The notes under the pieces are model-generated. The model saw only the letters and a program-made list of their open reading frames with translations, did not search any database and was not told where the DNA came from. Positions 25,265 to 35,110 of a DNA stretch of 64,000 nt are shown piece after piece (positions within the stretch are counted from its first letter, which is position 1; each line of letters opens with the position of its first letter). Source of the DNA: Aquatica leii (lineage: Eukaryota > Arthropoda > Insecta > Coleoptera > Lampyridae); contig CM069438.1 in the NCBI GenBank assembly GCA_035610365.1, positions 54,060,837-54,124,836 of the forward strand, given 5' to 3'. A program made the position numbers and the translations under genes.

Positions 25265-25620
25265 ACGTCAAAGGACTACGACCCATCGCGCGCATCAGAA
25301 TAAACGAGCGCGACTTACAAGTCCTATTCGACACAGAAGTGACGCACAACTTCATAAAAAGATGCGACGCCCTTACCGCCGTGTAACCCCCATCGAATAA
25401 CTACGCCATAGCCGCTCAAAAGTCTCGGCTAAACATACTTGAGAAAACCGTCGAAAACTGTGTATTGTTATCGGAAGAGGTAAACGTTAAATTTCTCGTC
25501 GTCGAAGACCTTACGGTGCCTGTAATACTAGGACAAGAATGGCTACTAGACCAAGAAGCAGTTATCGACTTTAACCGGCACTGCATCCACTTTGGAAAAA
25601 ACCAGCGACAAACGCTATTC
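25265..25620 (+). pseudogene. gypsy-A aspartic protease (active site lost)
   Basis: The retropepsin-like segment follows the zinc knuckle directly. The active-site loop reads LFDTEVTHNF with the DTE triad at 25330-25338, where DTG or DSG is required; the related gypsy-C has DSG here. A stop follows after about 18 codons, then the frame continues with the flap and the conserved VILGQEWLLDQEAVIDF segment, the counterpart of the ILG motif. Family knowledge says this enzyme cuts the Gag-Pol polyprotein. With glycine replaced by glutamate and a stop it cannot work here. Confidence 0.8.
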
Positions 25621-26520
25621 TGGCACCGGGACACGACCGTCAGACGCGTCCGACCGATCGATTCTCTCGAAATAGACCAAGAATTCTCCAAAGAGCATCA
25701 ACCCCAACTAGTAGCCTTACTAGAAGACTTCCAACCCGTGTTCTCGACTGGTGATCCACAAACAACCACGAGAACCACCAACCACAAGATTCGCCTGAAG
25801 GAAGACAGACCGTTCCGATTACCGACGTACCGGTACTCACCCGCCAAACAAACGGTGATTACCAGAGAAGTGGAAAGCATGCTAGCGACCGGTATCATAG
25901 AGGCATCTCATTTTGACTACTCGTCACCCATAGTAGTAGTCGACAAGAGAGATGACACGCCAAGATTCTGTGTAGATTCCCGGAAACTAAATGAGTTAAC
26001 CCATGATGAAACTTCCAACTTACCGGTAATACATGAAACGCTCCGCGATGTCGGAACGGCCACGGTATTTTCCACTATTGACCTGAAGAGTGGATACTGG
26101 CAGGTGCCTTTGGACGAATCATCACAACCATCCTTTTCAACTCCCGACGGAGCCACCTACAAATTTCGGACAATGCCTTTTGGCCTTAAGAACGCTCGGC
26201 GAGCATTCAGAAATTTATGACCAACGAAGTGTTTTCCGGATTTTTGCGGAAATTTCTATTCGTGTACTTAGACAATATTGTGGTATACTCGAATTCGGTG
26301 GAAGAACACCTACAACACCTGCAATTAACGTTCGAACGCCTATAACACCAGTTAAAGGTATCGCTAAACAAATGCAAGTTTGGAGTCGATAGCATCAGGT
26401 ACCTCGGCCATGTTATCACTTCCACGGGAAACGTGCTACTACCGGAACACGTCAAAACCATTGCGGCATCCGAACGACCGACTAATCGCATGCAACTTCG
26501 CCGTTTCCTAGAATTGTCCA
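25621..26520 (+). pseudogene. gypsy-A reverse transcriptase (YLDN, frameshifted)
   Basis: The RT fingers and palm are clear. PRFCVDSRKLNELTHDE, then [15 protein letters not shown] (palm aspartate present), then TMPFGLKNA are in the frame 25465-26220, which runs in from the protease. A one-base deletion near 26208 ends the frame. In the next frame the catalytic box reads VYLDNIVVYS at about 26262-26291, with the second aspartate replaced by asparagine (26274-26276). A further frame change follows before YLGHVIT. Part of the connection domain (the usual YR.FI.. segment) is missing near 26510-26530. The enzyme would copy element RNA into DNA; this copy cannot. Confidence 0.88.
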
Positions 26521-27020
26521 ACTGTGCACAGCTTCAAGCACCGCTCCATGATTTGTTAAAGCCGTCGCGAAAATTACGCTGGGATGAAAAAGCCGAAGAA
26601 GCGTTCCAACAAATTAAACAAAGCATCGCACTACTCTTAGAACTAAGTCGACCGGACTTCGAAGAACCATTCTTCTTGCAAACGGATGCCAGCGGGATAG
26701 GAATAGCCGCCGTTCTCTACCAAGAGCCCCAGAGTCAGAAAAAAATCATCAGCTATGCAAGCGCAAAACTACGACCACCTGAACAAAAATACTACGTGAA
26801 CGAGCAAGAATGTTTGGCAGCCGTGTGGGCCATAAAGAAGTACCACCCGTACTTAGAGGATAAGCGGTTCACTCTCAGGACGGGCAGCCGAGCGCTTACC
26901 TGACTTGATCGCGCTAAAGAAGTCAAAAGCAAGCTAATGAGGTGGTCTCTGCTTCTCCATTAACGTTGACCAGGAACACTGCCCGGTAGAAAAGAACCAG
27001 TTACCGGACCACCTTTCCCG
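26521..27020 (+). pseudogene. gypsy-A RNase H and spacer
   Basis: The frame 26433-26903 includes LRWDEKAEEAFQQIKQ, then FFLQTDASGIGIAAVLYQ (RNase H first aspartate present), then IISYASAKLRPPEQKYYVNE and ECLAAVWAIKKYHPYLED. This is the standard gypsy RNase H order. The frame is lost at about 26890, but the linker motif PDHLSRNPSS is readable near 27005 in another frame. RNase H removes the RNA strand after first-strand synthesis. Confidence 0.85.
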
Positions 27021-27136
27021 AAATCCATCTTCGGAAGAATCTATCGAGATTCACTGGGAATGGTTGTTGCCGCCGTCTCCGAACAGCAGTACCGTAGAGA
27101 AACCGATGGTGATGCAATTAACTCCGGTCTCTAATC

Positions 27137-28222
27137 TTGTGCGCGAAATACAAAACACGCAACAAACCTCATCAGGAATCCAACGAATCATTGCTGCCTG
27201 GGAAAGAGTCTAAACCAACGGTCCCGGCCCCGAAGATGACTCACACAATGAATATAGGGTACACGAGGGCTATTTACCACGCGACCGAAGAATTGCTTAC
27301 GCTCTTCCTGCCCACTGAGTTAAGAGATCAAGTCGTGTACGCATACCACGACAGTCACGACGCCGGTCACCCGGGAGCAGAAGAGACGCTTCGAGCAATC
27401 GTCGAAAGGTTCTGGTGGCCACGAATACGAAGCGACGTCCTCACCTACGTCAAATCATGCTGGGTTTGTGCAGCCGTAAAAAGAGGACCGCTTCAAGAAC
27501 GCGCCGCTAACCGGCCAAGAGACCCGTCACTGCCGTGGGAGGTAGTGTCCGTCGACCTGATGGGACCATATACGCCAACAAAACTCGCACAGAAATGGAT
27601 CCTTGTAGTAACGGATCTATTCAGCCGCTGGGTAGAAGCATTCCCGATGAAGACGATCACAAGCCCGGCCGTCGTCGAAATACTAGAGCGGGAAGTATTC
27701 CAACGATTTGGCTACCCTAAGGCCATCGTTACCGACAATGGAGGCCAGTTCCTTTCAGTCACCTGGGATGCTGCTCTTCGAAAGTGGGGGTCATATCATT
27801 GGACAACGCCCATATGGCACCCACAAGCCAACCCAGTGGAAAGGAGGAACCAAGAGATAAAAAAGGGGTTACGGATCCAGTTATATCAAAAGAATCCAGC
27901 AACGTGGAACGAAGTCCTTCCCACAATTCTATACCAACTGAGAACGCGGAAAAACGCAGCCACCGGAACCACACCTGGAGAAGCGTTACTGGGTCAACGA
28001 CTTCCACGACCAGGCAATTGGGAACTCCCAACTACATCCAGAGAAGACGATCCACAACAGCGCATCACCAAAATACAGCATCGTAACATATCCCGTTATG
28101 CCGACTACACGCCGCGCCGCCAAAAACGCAGTACAAAGAAGGAGACAATGGAAATGCCGGAAATGGAAAATTTCCGGCAAAATGGAGCGGACCATGCAAA
28201 ATCATTCAATCAGCAGGAGTGA
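27137..28222 (+). CDS. gypsy-A integrase (open frame)
   Basis: Integrase joins element cDNA to host DNA in the nucleus. The 361-codon frame has the zinc-binding HHCC domain (HDSHDAGHPG, then CWVC about 40 residues later) and the DDE core. The first D is in VSVDLMGPY, the second in IVTDNGGQF, and the E is in ANPVERRNQ. All three acidic residues are present. A ILYQLRTRKN segment and a GEALLG motif follow as usual. The first 40 or so codons are out of the ancestral frame: the related linker sequence is readable in another frame at 27090-27190, so the listed start is not a true initiator. After about 28100 the frame leaves the ancestral one, and the C-terminal VNVYWIKRAN segment is read in a different frame. 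This is the longest intact domain of the element. Confidence 0.85.
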   Translation: MCAKYKTRNKPHQESNESLLPGKESKPTVPAPKMTHTMNIGYTRAIYHATEELLTLFLPTELRDQVVYAYHDSHDAGHPGAEETLRAIVERFWWPRIRSDVLTYVKSCWVCAAVKRGPLQERAANRPRDPSLPWEVVSVDLMGPYTPTKLAQKWILVVTDLFSRWVEAFPMKTITSPAVVEILEREVFQRFGYPKAIVTDNGGQFLSVTWDAALRKWGSYHWTTPIWHPQANPVERRNQEIKKGLRIQLYQKNPATWNEVLPTILYQLRTRKNAATGTTPGEALLGQRLPRPGNWELPTTSREDDPQQRITKIQHRNISRYADYTPRRQKRSTKKETMEMPEMENFRQNGADHAKSFNQQE

Positions 28223-28339
28223 ATGTCTACTGGATCAAGCGGGCAAACTTGGAATAAGCAAAAATTCACGTTCACGACTTGCGGGCCGCCCCGGCTCGAA
28301 CACCATCAGCCCCAGCGACCGCGGAAACCACTCTTGACC

Positions 28340-28348
28340 AGGGGGGAT
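28340..28348 (+). promoter_or_regulatory. gypsy-A polypurine tract
   Basis: AGGGGGGAT lies immediately before the 3' LTR, the usual site of plus-strand priming in LTR retroelements. Confidence 0.75.
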
Positions 28349-28632
28349 TGTTACTGGATTCCTACCACGCTGCGCCTTCCACCTCCGATTTCGTGGCCTC
28401 CGGCAGTAACTGAAGCTTTATAAACGAACCACGGAGCTGCAAGAGGCAATAGTCGTTTGGCTCGCAAGACTCCTTCGATATATGTATTTCTTTAAATATA
28501 TTATTTAAACCACGCCGATCTCTTACTTATTTTCGTGTTGCGTTTACCGGTCATCACCTCCGCCACCACCAAGTCGCCACCTCCAACATCGCCACCTCGC
28601 TCGTTACGTTCCTTACCTAGACAACGGTAATA
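28349..28632 (+). repeat. gypsy-A 3' LTR
   Basis: 284 bp, starting TGTTACTGG and ending GGTAATA, matching the 5' LTR with substitutions and two large indels. It lacks an internal segment of about 80 bp, and it gains about 30 bp where ACCTCC-type words are repeated near its end. Confidence 0.92.
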
Positions 28633-28689
28633 ACCACACCAGTTTTTTTATACTATATAACTCGCTATCGCTTGTGTCGTCTGTCTGGT

Positions 28690-28935
28690 CATAATAAAGC
28701 TTAGCAATATTCTTATCACAACATACTTTTCTTTCTCTAGCACGCGGTTGTGTTGCGAATGTGAAGACCTTTTCCTTCTCCTTAAACTACTCGAAAAGAA
28801 AGGTGGCGCAAGGCACCGACTCACCACTTCGGTCACTATCTCAACCAACGACCATCTCCAAATACCAAGCTAGCAAAAGCAGGTGAATGGACGATCTATT
28901 TTTTTCAACCTTCACAATTAGTATGTTTATACAAC
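28690..28935 (+). repeat. Dispersed repeat R, copy 1
   Basis: This segment recurs in the same orientation at about 38655-38935. Shared landmarks are TTGTGTTGCG, then a pyrimidine-rich stretch, GCACAAGGCACC or GCGCAAGGCACC, ACTCACCA-type sequence, CGACCATC, AAGCTAG, and a terminal TTTTTTCAAC or TTTTTTACAC followed by TTTCACAATT-like sequence. The unit is about 250 bp and codes for nothing recognisable. It could be a SINE or the end of a DNA transposon. Confidence 0.7.
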
Positions 28936-30959
28936 GTCTTCTAGAACATTTCGCATTAAGTGTCATAAAACCATAATCAAAGCTAAGGAAAAATCTCTGC
29001 TGCCATAAAAGTACCAAGTACAAACCCAATCAAAATTTGTTTACGTTTTACTTGCTAAAGGTTAAAAACCGACTTTATTTTGTAAATAAAGCTTCTTTAC
29101 AGCCTACCACTTTAAACAAACTTCTGATGGATTATTTGATTACTATAATTAATTTATTCGTAACTTGTCTCCTGAAAAAACTCTCTATCAAGTAAAGTAC
29201 CTATTGATGGAAATTAGATAGATTCGATAGTTTTATTTTCGGGAAAACCCACATTTTTTATTTACGTGTATTATACTTTGCCGTATTAAATAAAAAATTC
29301 GCACGTACAAGTCTCTGCATAGACATCATTTGATACATTCAAAACCAATAACGCGTTCTCAAAGATAAGATCTCGAATATGATGAAGACGTAAATTGAAC
29401 AGCTGGTGATGCGGGAATTTTATTTTTGGTTGCATTTCTCGAATTTTGCGCACGCCCATCTGTCCATTTAAACACGTTCAAGATTACATCGCGTAAATGA
29501 AAATTGACTGAAAAAATAACAAAAATTAATACAATCTGCACAAAGTGCTTTATTGATTCCGACATTCACATTTTCCTCGAAACGACACTGCATACGTTTC
29601 CGACGGTTTACATAATGCATTTGGTCCTTCGTGCAGACTCCGAACTTCCAACTATCGACTTTTAAACACCGAATCAATATTTTCAGGTACCGCCAAAGCA
29701 GCAACTAGAAAATTATTTATTCCCATTTCGGGATAATAACGTTAAAATTTAATTAGGTTTTGCTAATAATAGAAATATCGTCTGATAAGAGAGAAATTCG
29801 CGAGGGAAAATGTTATTATTCGGCTTAAGATGTTAAGATAAATAACAAAACTCAACCGACCGAACTAAAGCCGATAACTACAATGAGAACGCAAGTTCTC
29901 TCTAAAGTTGACTTTTTGACGTTAATGTGTTTGATGAGGTTTCGCGTTCTCGATTTACTTAATGGATTGAAAGATTTACGTGTTTATAAATTGAAGATGT
30001 CGATATCGATTATGTTATCAGCCTTTTGTGCTTTACATCGACGGTTCTGCAACTGTTGGCGAACAAGAAAAACGGGGCCGTTTTAATTACACTTTCTAAT
30101 TATAATTAATCATAATTTACTTTAGAAAATTTGATGTTATAAATTTGTAAACGTGAAAGGGTTCAAGCGTTTTCCAACGTAAAAAAAACGACGTTCTTTA
30201 ATTTAATTAAAATGCGTTAGTAAAAAAGTAGATAGCTGAAAGCAATCTAATCTAAAAGAAGCGCGACAAAGATTTTTTTTATTATCGTTGTAAACGTAAA
30301 ATCTAAATCTTACGTGGAATATCGTAATTAGTTAATTTTAACGCAGTTAATAGATTATAAAGTTTAATAATTGCGTAACGTTAAGATTATTACTAACGTT
30401 AATATTGTCACTGATCACTACGATGATGAAAGAAAAGAACTAGATCGAAAGAAACAAAGACGCCTGTACAAACTTGCAACCGATCACGTTTAAATTCCAT
30501 GCTGGGTTGGAAACCCTGAAACGTAACTGTAACTGGTTCGCTGGAACATTAACATTTGTTTTCTCTTATCGTATTAGGTATTTGTGTACAATTCTTATTA
30601 ATCTTGTTTTAGTGTAACGTGGTCCTCAAATTCGCCGACTAGATCTAACCGTGGAGTATCAGGGTCAGTACTTTCACGAATGTGTTAACTTTTTTTGTAT
30701 GTGTGCTGTTCTTAGTCCAATCTAAGGCAACATATATCGTTTATGTTTACTATGTTTTGTAACAAATACACTATAAGTTATGTATAGCACTATCACTTAC
30801 ACGAAGATAAAGTCCGTGGATGACTTCTATTTATTTAAACACTAACGCTTGTTTACATTAAAGTCACGTACAAGGTTATACACCGTAGATTTATCGCACA
30901 CGCGTTCATCACTTATTTATTTAGACTTGAATAATCTTCTTAACACTACCGTCTTCGAA
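28936..30959. other. Unassigned sequence; probable site of the missing gypsy-B 3' LTR
   Basis: No coding domain seen. Because gypsy-B runs right to left, its 3' LTR should lie here. A TGTAACGTGG word at 30613 resembles some gypsy LTR starts, but no matching copy was found right of 36.05 kb, so no LTR is called. Confidence 0.5.
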
Positions 30960-31217
30960 TTACGGGAAATAACTGACTGCTAATTTGTTTGAACCGCATT
31001 TATACACATTTCGGAAATCCTTCGTGAATGTTCCATATTTTTCAGGAAACGTTCTGGAAAATAGATAACAACTTTGAGAAGGATCTTGAAATTGAGAACG
31101 TTTCTTAGGACTGTTCTCTTCCAAAACAAAAAACTGGATGCGACACCGGTAAAAAGGATCGTGGCGATAGCGGCAGCTTTCTCCATTTCGGCAACTTCCT
31201 TGACCATACAATTAACA
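30960..31217 (-). pseudogene. CCCH zinc finger, same frame after the macrodomain
   Basis: Reading on in the macrodomain frame, a cysteine codon at 31215-31217 is followed by TAA (31212-31214), then LYGQGSCRNGESCRYRHDP. Counting the stop as one position, the spacing is C-X7-C-X5-C-X3-H. Together with the aromatic and glycine positions (YG.G.C..GE.CRYRHD), this is the CCCH finger pattern of RNA-binding proteins. About 65 more residues follow (FYRC, FSRTFPEKYGTF and others) to a TAA at 30960. No further domain is recognised. It is the last coding piece of gypsy-B. The single frame shared with integrase and macrodomain argues for one ancestral polyprotein; a separate ORF cannot be excluded. Confidence 0.65.
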
Positions 31218-31817
31218 GTCAATGGACTTTTCCTGACCCAATATTCTCCTTGATTGGTAACTACAGACCAACACTTGAACGCCTGTTCCGAAGACGACCG
31301 CCAACATGTTTCGAACTGTTCTCTAATTCAGTTGATCTATGCCACAACCAAGCTTGGGTACTGCCAATTTCTTAAAATGGTGGAACTCCATTTCTCTTTT
31401 GAGATTCCATAATGGTCGCCACAGATTTTTGTATAACGGCTTGGTGCGTGAGTATTTCTTGGTGACCAGATAGAAAACGAAGCGTCTGTCACCACGTAGT
31501 CTTAAAAGTTTTCCGACTGCCGGTTGCTGTCTTCGTAGTTCATCTAGTTGCCTAAACTTCTTTTTAATTACGACTGCAACCCCTCTGGACATGTCAAGAT
31601 CCTCGCTCACGCAATGTGTTTGGAACAGGTCTTGTTGTTCCTCGGTGGTAACTTCGAACCAAGCTTTTTCAGAAAATTCGTATAAGCTCATAAACTTCTC
31701 GAAATCCATTCCTTTGATTTGATTCCTGGTTCTGCTGCTTATTACTCTGGTTCGGACCTGAACTTGTGTATTGTGGTTATCGCCAGCAAACAGGGCTAGA
31801 CGATCAACGTGGAGCAC
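31215..31817 (-). pseudogene. TARG1/OARD1-like macrodomain fused in frame after gypsy-B integrase
   Basis: The frame continues from the integrase end (VLHVDRLALFAGD) through a linker of about 40 residues into a macrodomain of the TARG1/OARD1 (ADP-ribosyl-glutamate hydrolase and O-acetyl-ADP-ribose deacetylase) type. Numbered from 31817, landmarks are a DLF segment near residue 63, THCVSEDLDMSRGVAVVIKK at 67-86 (ADP-ribose binding loop and following helix), FYLVTKKYSRTKPLY at 115-129, and LAVPKLGCGIDQLN at 151-164. The paired lysines at 120-121 and the aspartate at 161 match the catalytic Lys and Asp of TARG1. A TAG at 31323-31325 sits where the family has tryptophan. The same frame then continues through a helix and strand like the family's C-terminus to about 31240. 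Length (about 150 residues) suits a whole domain. A captured host gene is the likely origin. Confidence 0.85.
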
Positions 31818-31841
31818 TTTTGGCTTGCCTCTGGGTGGTTT

Positions 31842-32860
31842 TCAGATGCGATATATGACGTCATTAATACGCTGCACGACTTCATAAGGGCCTTCCCATT
31901 GCCTTTGCAGCTTCGGCGACAAACCACGTCTTCTTTGGGGATTATACAACCACACCATGTCGCCAGGTTGAAACCCACCATTTTGTGCATTGACGTCATA
32001 TCTAGTGTTCATCCAGTCGCTTGTCATTTGAGTGTTTTTACGGACCTCTTCATGTACTTCGTCTAGCCTCTTGGTCAGCTTGCTGACGTAATCTTCTCCA
32101 GCAACTTCCTTCTTCCGGTTTTCGTCCAAATTGGAGGTCGCATGGCAGTCGTATTTCGCAAGCGAGCATCACACAGGATGGTGTGTGGCCTGTGCTTTCG
32201 TGAACGGATGATCGATATGCCATTAGGAAAAGATGCAAGTACTGATCCCAGTCTCTTTGGTGTTCGGACACTACTTTGGCTAAGTACTTGTCTATTGATC
32301 AAATCATCCGCTCAACCATGCCATCAGATTGAGGATGGAGAGGCGTCGTTCTAGTTTTCATAATTCCCAACAGTCGGCAAACTTCTTGAAACAGCCCAGA
32401 CTCAAAGTTGCGGCCTTGATCGGAATGTAATTCCAACAGAACTCCAAAACGGCAGAAAAACTCTTATACTAATACGTCTGCGACTGTAGCTGCTTCTTGA
32501 TTGGGTATGGCATAAGCCTCGGTCCATTTCGCGAAATAATCTATCACCATAAGGATGTATTTATTTCCCAAATCGGATTCTGGGAACGGCCCTGCGATGT
32601 CAATCGCTACTCTTTCCAAAGGGCTTCTTACGTTGTATTGCTTCATGGGTGCTTTGCGCTTTCTCGCTGGACCATTTCCTGATGCGCAGACCGTGCAGTC
32701 ACGGCACTATTTCATAGCGTCCTCTTTGCAGTTCATCTAGTAGAATCGTTCTCGCACTTCACCCAATGTCTTCTAAACGCCAAAGTGTCCTCCTAATGTC
32801 CCATCGTGGAGATGCTTCAACACTGACACCCTGCTCTTCGGCACTACCTACTGTAGTCTG
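31842..32860 (-). pseudogene. gypsy-B integrase (frameshifted, C-terminal GPY/F module)
   Basis: HHCC domain at about 32840-32690: HLHDGTLGGHFG, then CRDCTVC, with stops inside. The core follows. The first D is in VAIDIAGPFPES (frame 32646-32464), the second in HSDQGRNFES at about 32405, and the E is in GMVERMI at about 32310. The three acidic residues are all readable but in different frames. The C-terminal part (32129-31842) has NGGFQPGDMVWLYNP and WEGPYEVVQRINDVIYRI, the GPY/F module that closes many gypsy integrases. A TGA at 31842-31844 follows directly. The same reading frame continues into PPRGKPKVLHVDRL, the usual last residues of such integrases, and then into the macrodomain. Confidence 0.88.
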
Positions 32861-33039
32861 TATCCCGTGCCCTCGACACTTTCTACAGATCGCTTAAGAA
32901 GACCGTCTTCTACTATCAAAGAGTCCCACTGCGCCCCAAAGCACTCACTTCTTCCCAGGTTGGTCGTCGGCCGTTTTCTTTCCAGTACAAGAGTAGTCTT
33001 ATTTAAGGATTGTTTTCTTGTTCGCGACGTAACTGCTCA

Positions 33040-33499
33040 AGTTCCCACTAATCATCAATACCATAGCAGTTCTCCGGAGGCATTCAGCTTTTTCTTACAG
33101 TCACAAACAATGGCTGCAGTCTGCCGAACAAGGTCGTGCAGACAAGGCATCAGCGTTCCGATGACTGCTTCCGGCACATTGTTCTGTGTCATAATCATAC
33201 TCTTGCAGTCTCTCGATCCATCTTGCCCTTCCGGGTTACGGAACTGCAGTAGCCATTTTAAAGCGACGTGGTCTGTTTTTTTGTCCATATAAATATTTAT
33301 AGAAATGTTCGATGGACTTGACGACTGCTAACAGCTCCCTCCTAGTCACGCAATAATTCCTTTCTGGCCTGGACATAACCTTGCTAAAATACGCAATAAC
33401 CGCGCCTATGGCCAGATTGCTTGCGTCGGTATCCAAAACAAATTTACCATCTTCTCTTGGATAACTCAGAATCGGAGAAGTGACTAGAGCCTGTTTTAG
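33040..33499 (-). pseudogene. gypsy-B RNase H
   Basis: Continues from the RT frame: [16 protein letters not shown] (first catalytic aspartate), then a short deletion before [25 protein letters not shown], then a frameshift near 33290. The remainder, [18 protein letters not shown], is in the frame 33288-33055. This is standard gypsy RNase H order, split by one frameshift. Confidence 0.85.
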
Positions 33500-34213
33500 T
33501 TGATGGAAAAAATTTTCGCAGTCTTCATTCCATCTAAATTCTGCTCTTTCTTCCATCAATTTCGTCAAAGGTTTGGCAATATTGGCAAATCCGAGTACAA
33601 ATCGTCTATAATAGGTGCACAACCCAAGGAAACTTCGAACCTGATGTTTGTCGATTGGTCTTGGCCACGCTTGCACTGCTCGGATTTTGTCTGGGTCAGC
33701 CTTTACTCCATCTCTAGATACGACGTGGCCAAGGTATTGCACTTCCTTCTTAAATACGTGGCACTTCTTTGGGCTCAGTTTGAGATTATTAGCCCCACGT
33801 AGTCGCTGAAACATTTCTTCCAAGTTGTTCAAGTGTTCTTCAAACGACCTTCCAACCACGATCACGTCGTCCAGGTAAACCAAGCACGTCTTCCAAGACA
33901 ATCCGCGCAAGATGGTCTTCATCAAACGCTCGAACGTTGCAGGAGCGTTACACAGGCTGAAGGGCATCACAGTGAACTGCCACAAACCAGTTCCAATCGT
34001 AAAAGCTGTTTTTTCACGATCCTTGGGTTCCAATTCTACCTGCCAGTAACCACTTTTTAAATCGAACGTAGGAAACCACTGAGATCCTGACAGGGTGTCT
34101 AACGTATCGTCAATTCTGGGTAAAGGGTAGCTGTCCTTTTTGATCACGTCGTTTAGCTGTCTGTAGTCTACGCAAAACTTCGTTGATCCATCCTTCTTCC
34201 TTACGAGTACCAC
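33500..34213 (-). pseudogene. gypsy-B reverse transcriptase
   Basis: Long open frame (34213 down to 33236, 325 codons) with RT motifs in order: [43 protein letters not shown], and the catalytic [12 protein letters not shown] with both aspartates present. [11 protein letters not shown] and [12 protein letters not shown] of the connection follow. The only oddity in the palm is SLCNAP where GLCNAP is usual. A stop upstream at about 34243 separates it from the protease frame, so the start shown is the first open codon rather than a real initiator. The RT domain itself looks nearly intact, in contrast to the rest. Confidence 0.9.
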
Positions 34214-34349
34214 TGGGAATGCCCATGGAATACTTGAAGGTTAATTCACGTCTTCTTTCTCCATATCCGTAATTATTTGTTCGGCTTCCTCTTTTTTCGC
34301 CAAAGGAAGTCTGCGTGGATGTTTTCGTATCGGCCGAGCGTCTCCGGTA

Positions 34350-35110
34350 TTAATTTTGTTTCACCACGTTAGTTCTTCCTTTGGAACCACTCTCCAGCGC
34401 GAAAACATCTTGATACTTTTGGATCAACACTTTATGTTTAGCCAGCTGGTCTTGGTTGAGGTTTTGGAATTTAGTGGTAAAAATGTCCAATAGATGTTGT
34501 GAACACTTCTTTGGCGACCTATCTTTATTAGACTTCACGCATCTCACAATTTGAGATACTGGCGTGCATTGGCCTACCACGGTCTTCTTTTTCAACGTTA
34601 CAGGATCTGAGTTGTTGTTTAAGATCCTTACTGGCATCGTGTTTTTTACTCGTACTAAAGTTCTGCCAACGAGTAGTCCCTTTTTAACTAAGCCGCCCTC
34701 CCAAAGATTTCCATCCAGGCGTGCCATCAGCACACTTTTAGTCCTTGTAGACAGAGTCACGTCTTCACTCAATAAGACTCGCACGGCTGCCTTCTCTAAC
34801 GAATAAAAAGGAATATCTTCATTGTCGATCTTCAGGACATCGTTCTTCATATCCAAATGGAACCCATACATCTTTATCACGTCCATTTCCAAGATAACTT
34901 CTTCCGTCGGCTACCAGTACTTGATGGTCGAGTACTCAATTTCTCAAATCAATGGTTACTTTGACTTGTCCGTGAGTAGGTATTTCTTAGCCCGTCGCCG
35001 TTCGAAGTCGCACAGTTACTGATGATGTCTGCTCGTTTTCCAACAACATATCAGGACGAATAATGGTCTTCGTCGCTCCCGTGTTAACCAGTAAATGAAC
35101 ACTTCTTCCA
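34350..35110 (-). pseudogene. gypsy-B protease and RT linker (active site NTG)
   Basis: The minus-strand frame near 35110-35050 reads VHLLVNTGATKTIIRPD. The retropepsin triad is N-T-G (35077-35085), where D-T-G is expected, so the catalytic aspartate is replaced. Stops lie between this and the long frame 34892-34350, which carries the protease flap-distal part and the linker to RT, including QKYQDVFA. The QKYQDVFA segment is a hallmark immediately before RT in gypsy Pol. Confidence 0.75.

Larger units (their letters stand above)
24097..28632 (+). mobile_element. Ty3/gypsy LTR retrotransposon, gypsy-A (full-length, decayed)
   Basis: Complete element structure: 5' LTR 24097-24433, primer binding site, gag-like frames with a zinc knuckle, protease, RT, RNase H, integrase, a purine tract at 28340-28348, 3' LTR 28349-28632, and a 4-bp direct repeat ACCA on both sides (24093-24096 and 28633-28636). 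The order protease-RT-RNase H-integrase defines Ty3/gypsy. The copy is dead. The protease triad reads DTE rather than D-T/S-G, the RT box reads YLDN rather than YLDD, and several frameshifts divide the polyprotein. Only the integrase frame is long and clean. It is GC-richer than its surroundings and related to gypsy-C at the right end of the window. Confidence 0.95.

Noticed and set aside
30600..30960. 3' LTR of gypsy-B starting at TGTAACGTGG (30613)
   Set aside because: No matching sequence was found right of the gag region, so no LTR pair can be supported.
30980..31222. Alternative minus-strand frame with a hydrophobic stretch just after the macrodomain
   Set aside because: It is in a different register from integrase and macrodomain and has no domain, while the overlapping frame gives a good CCCH pattern.
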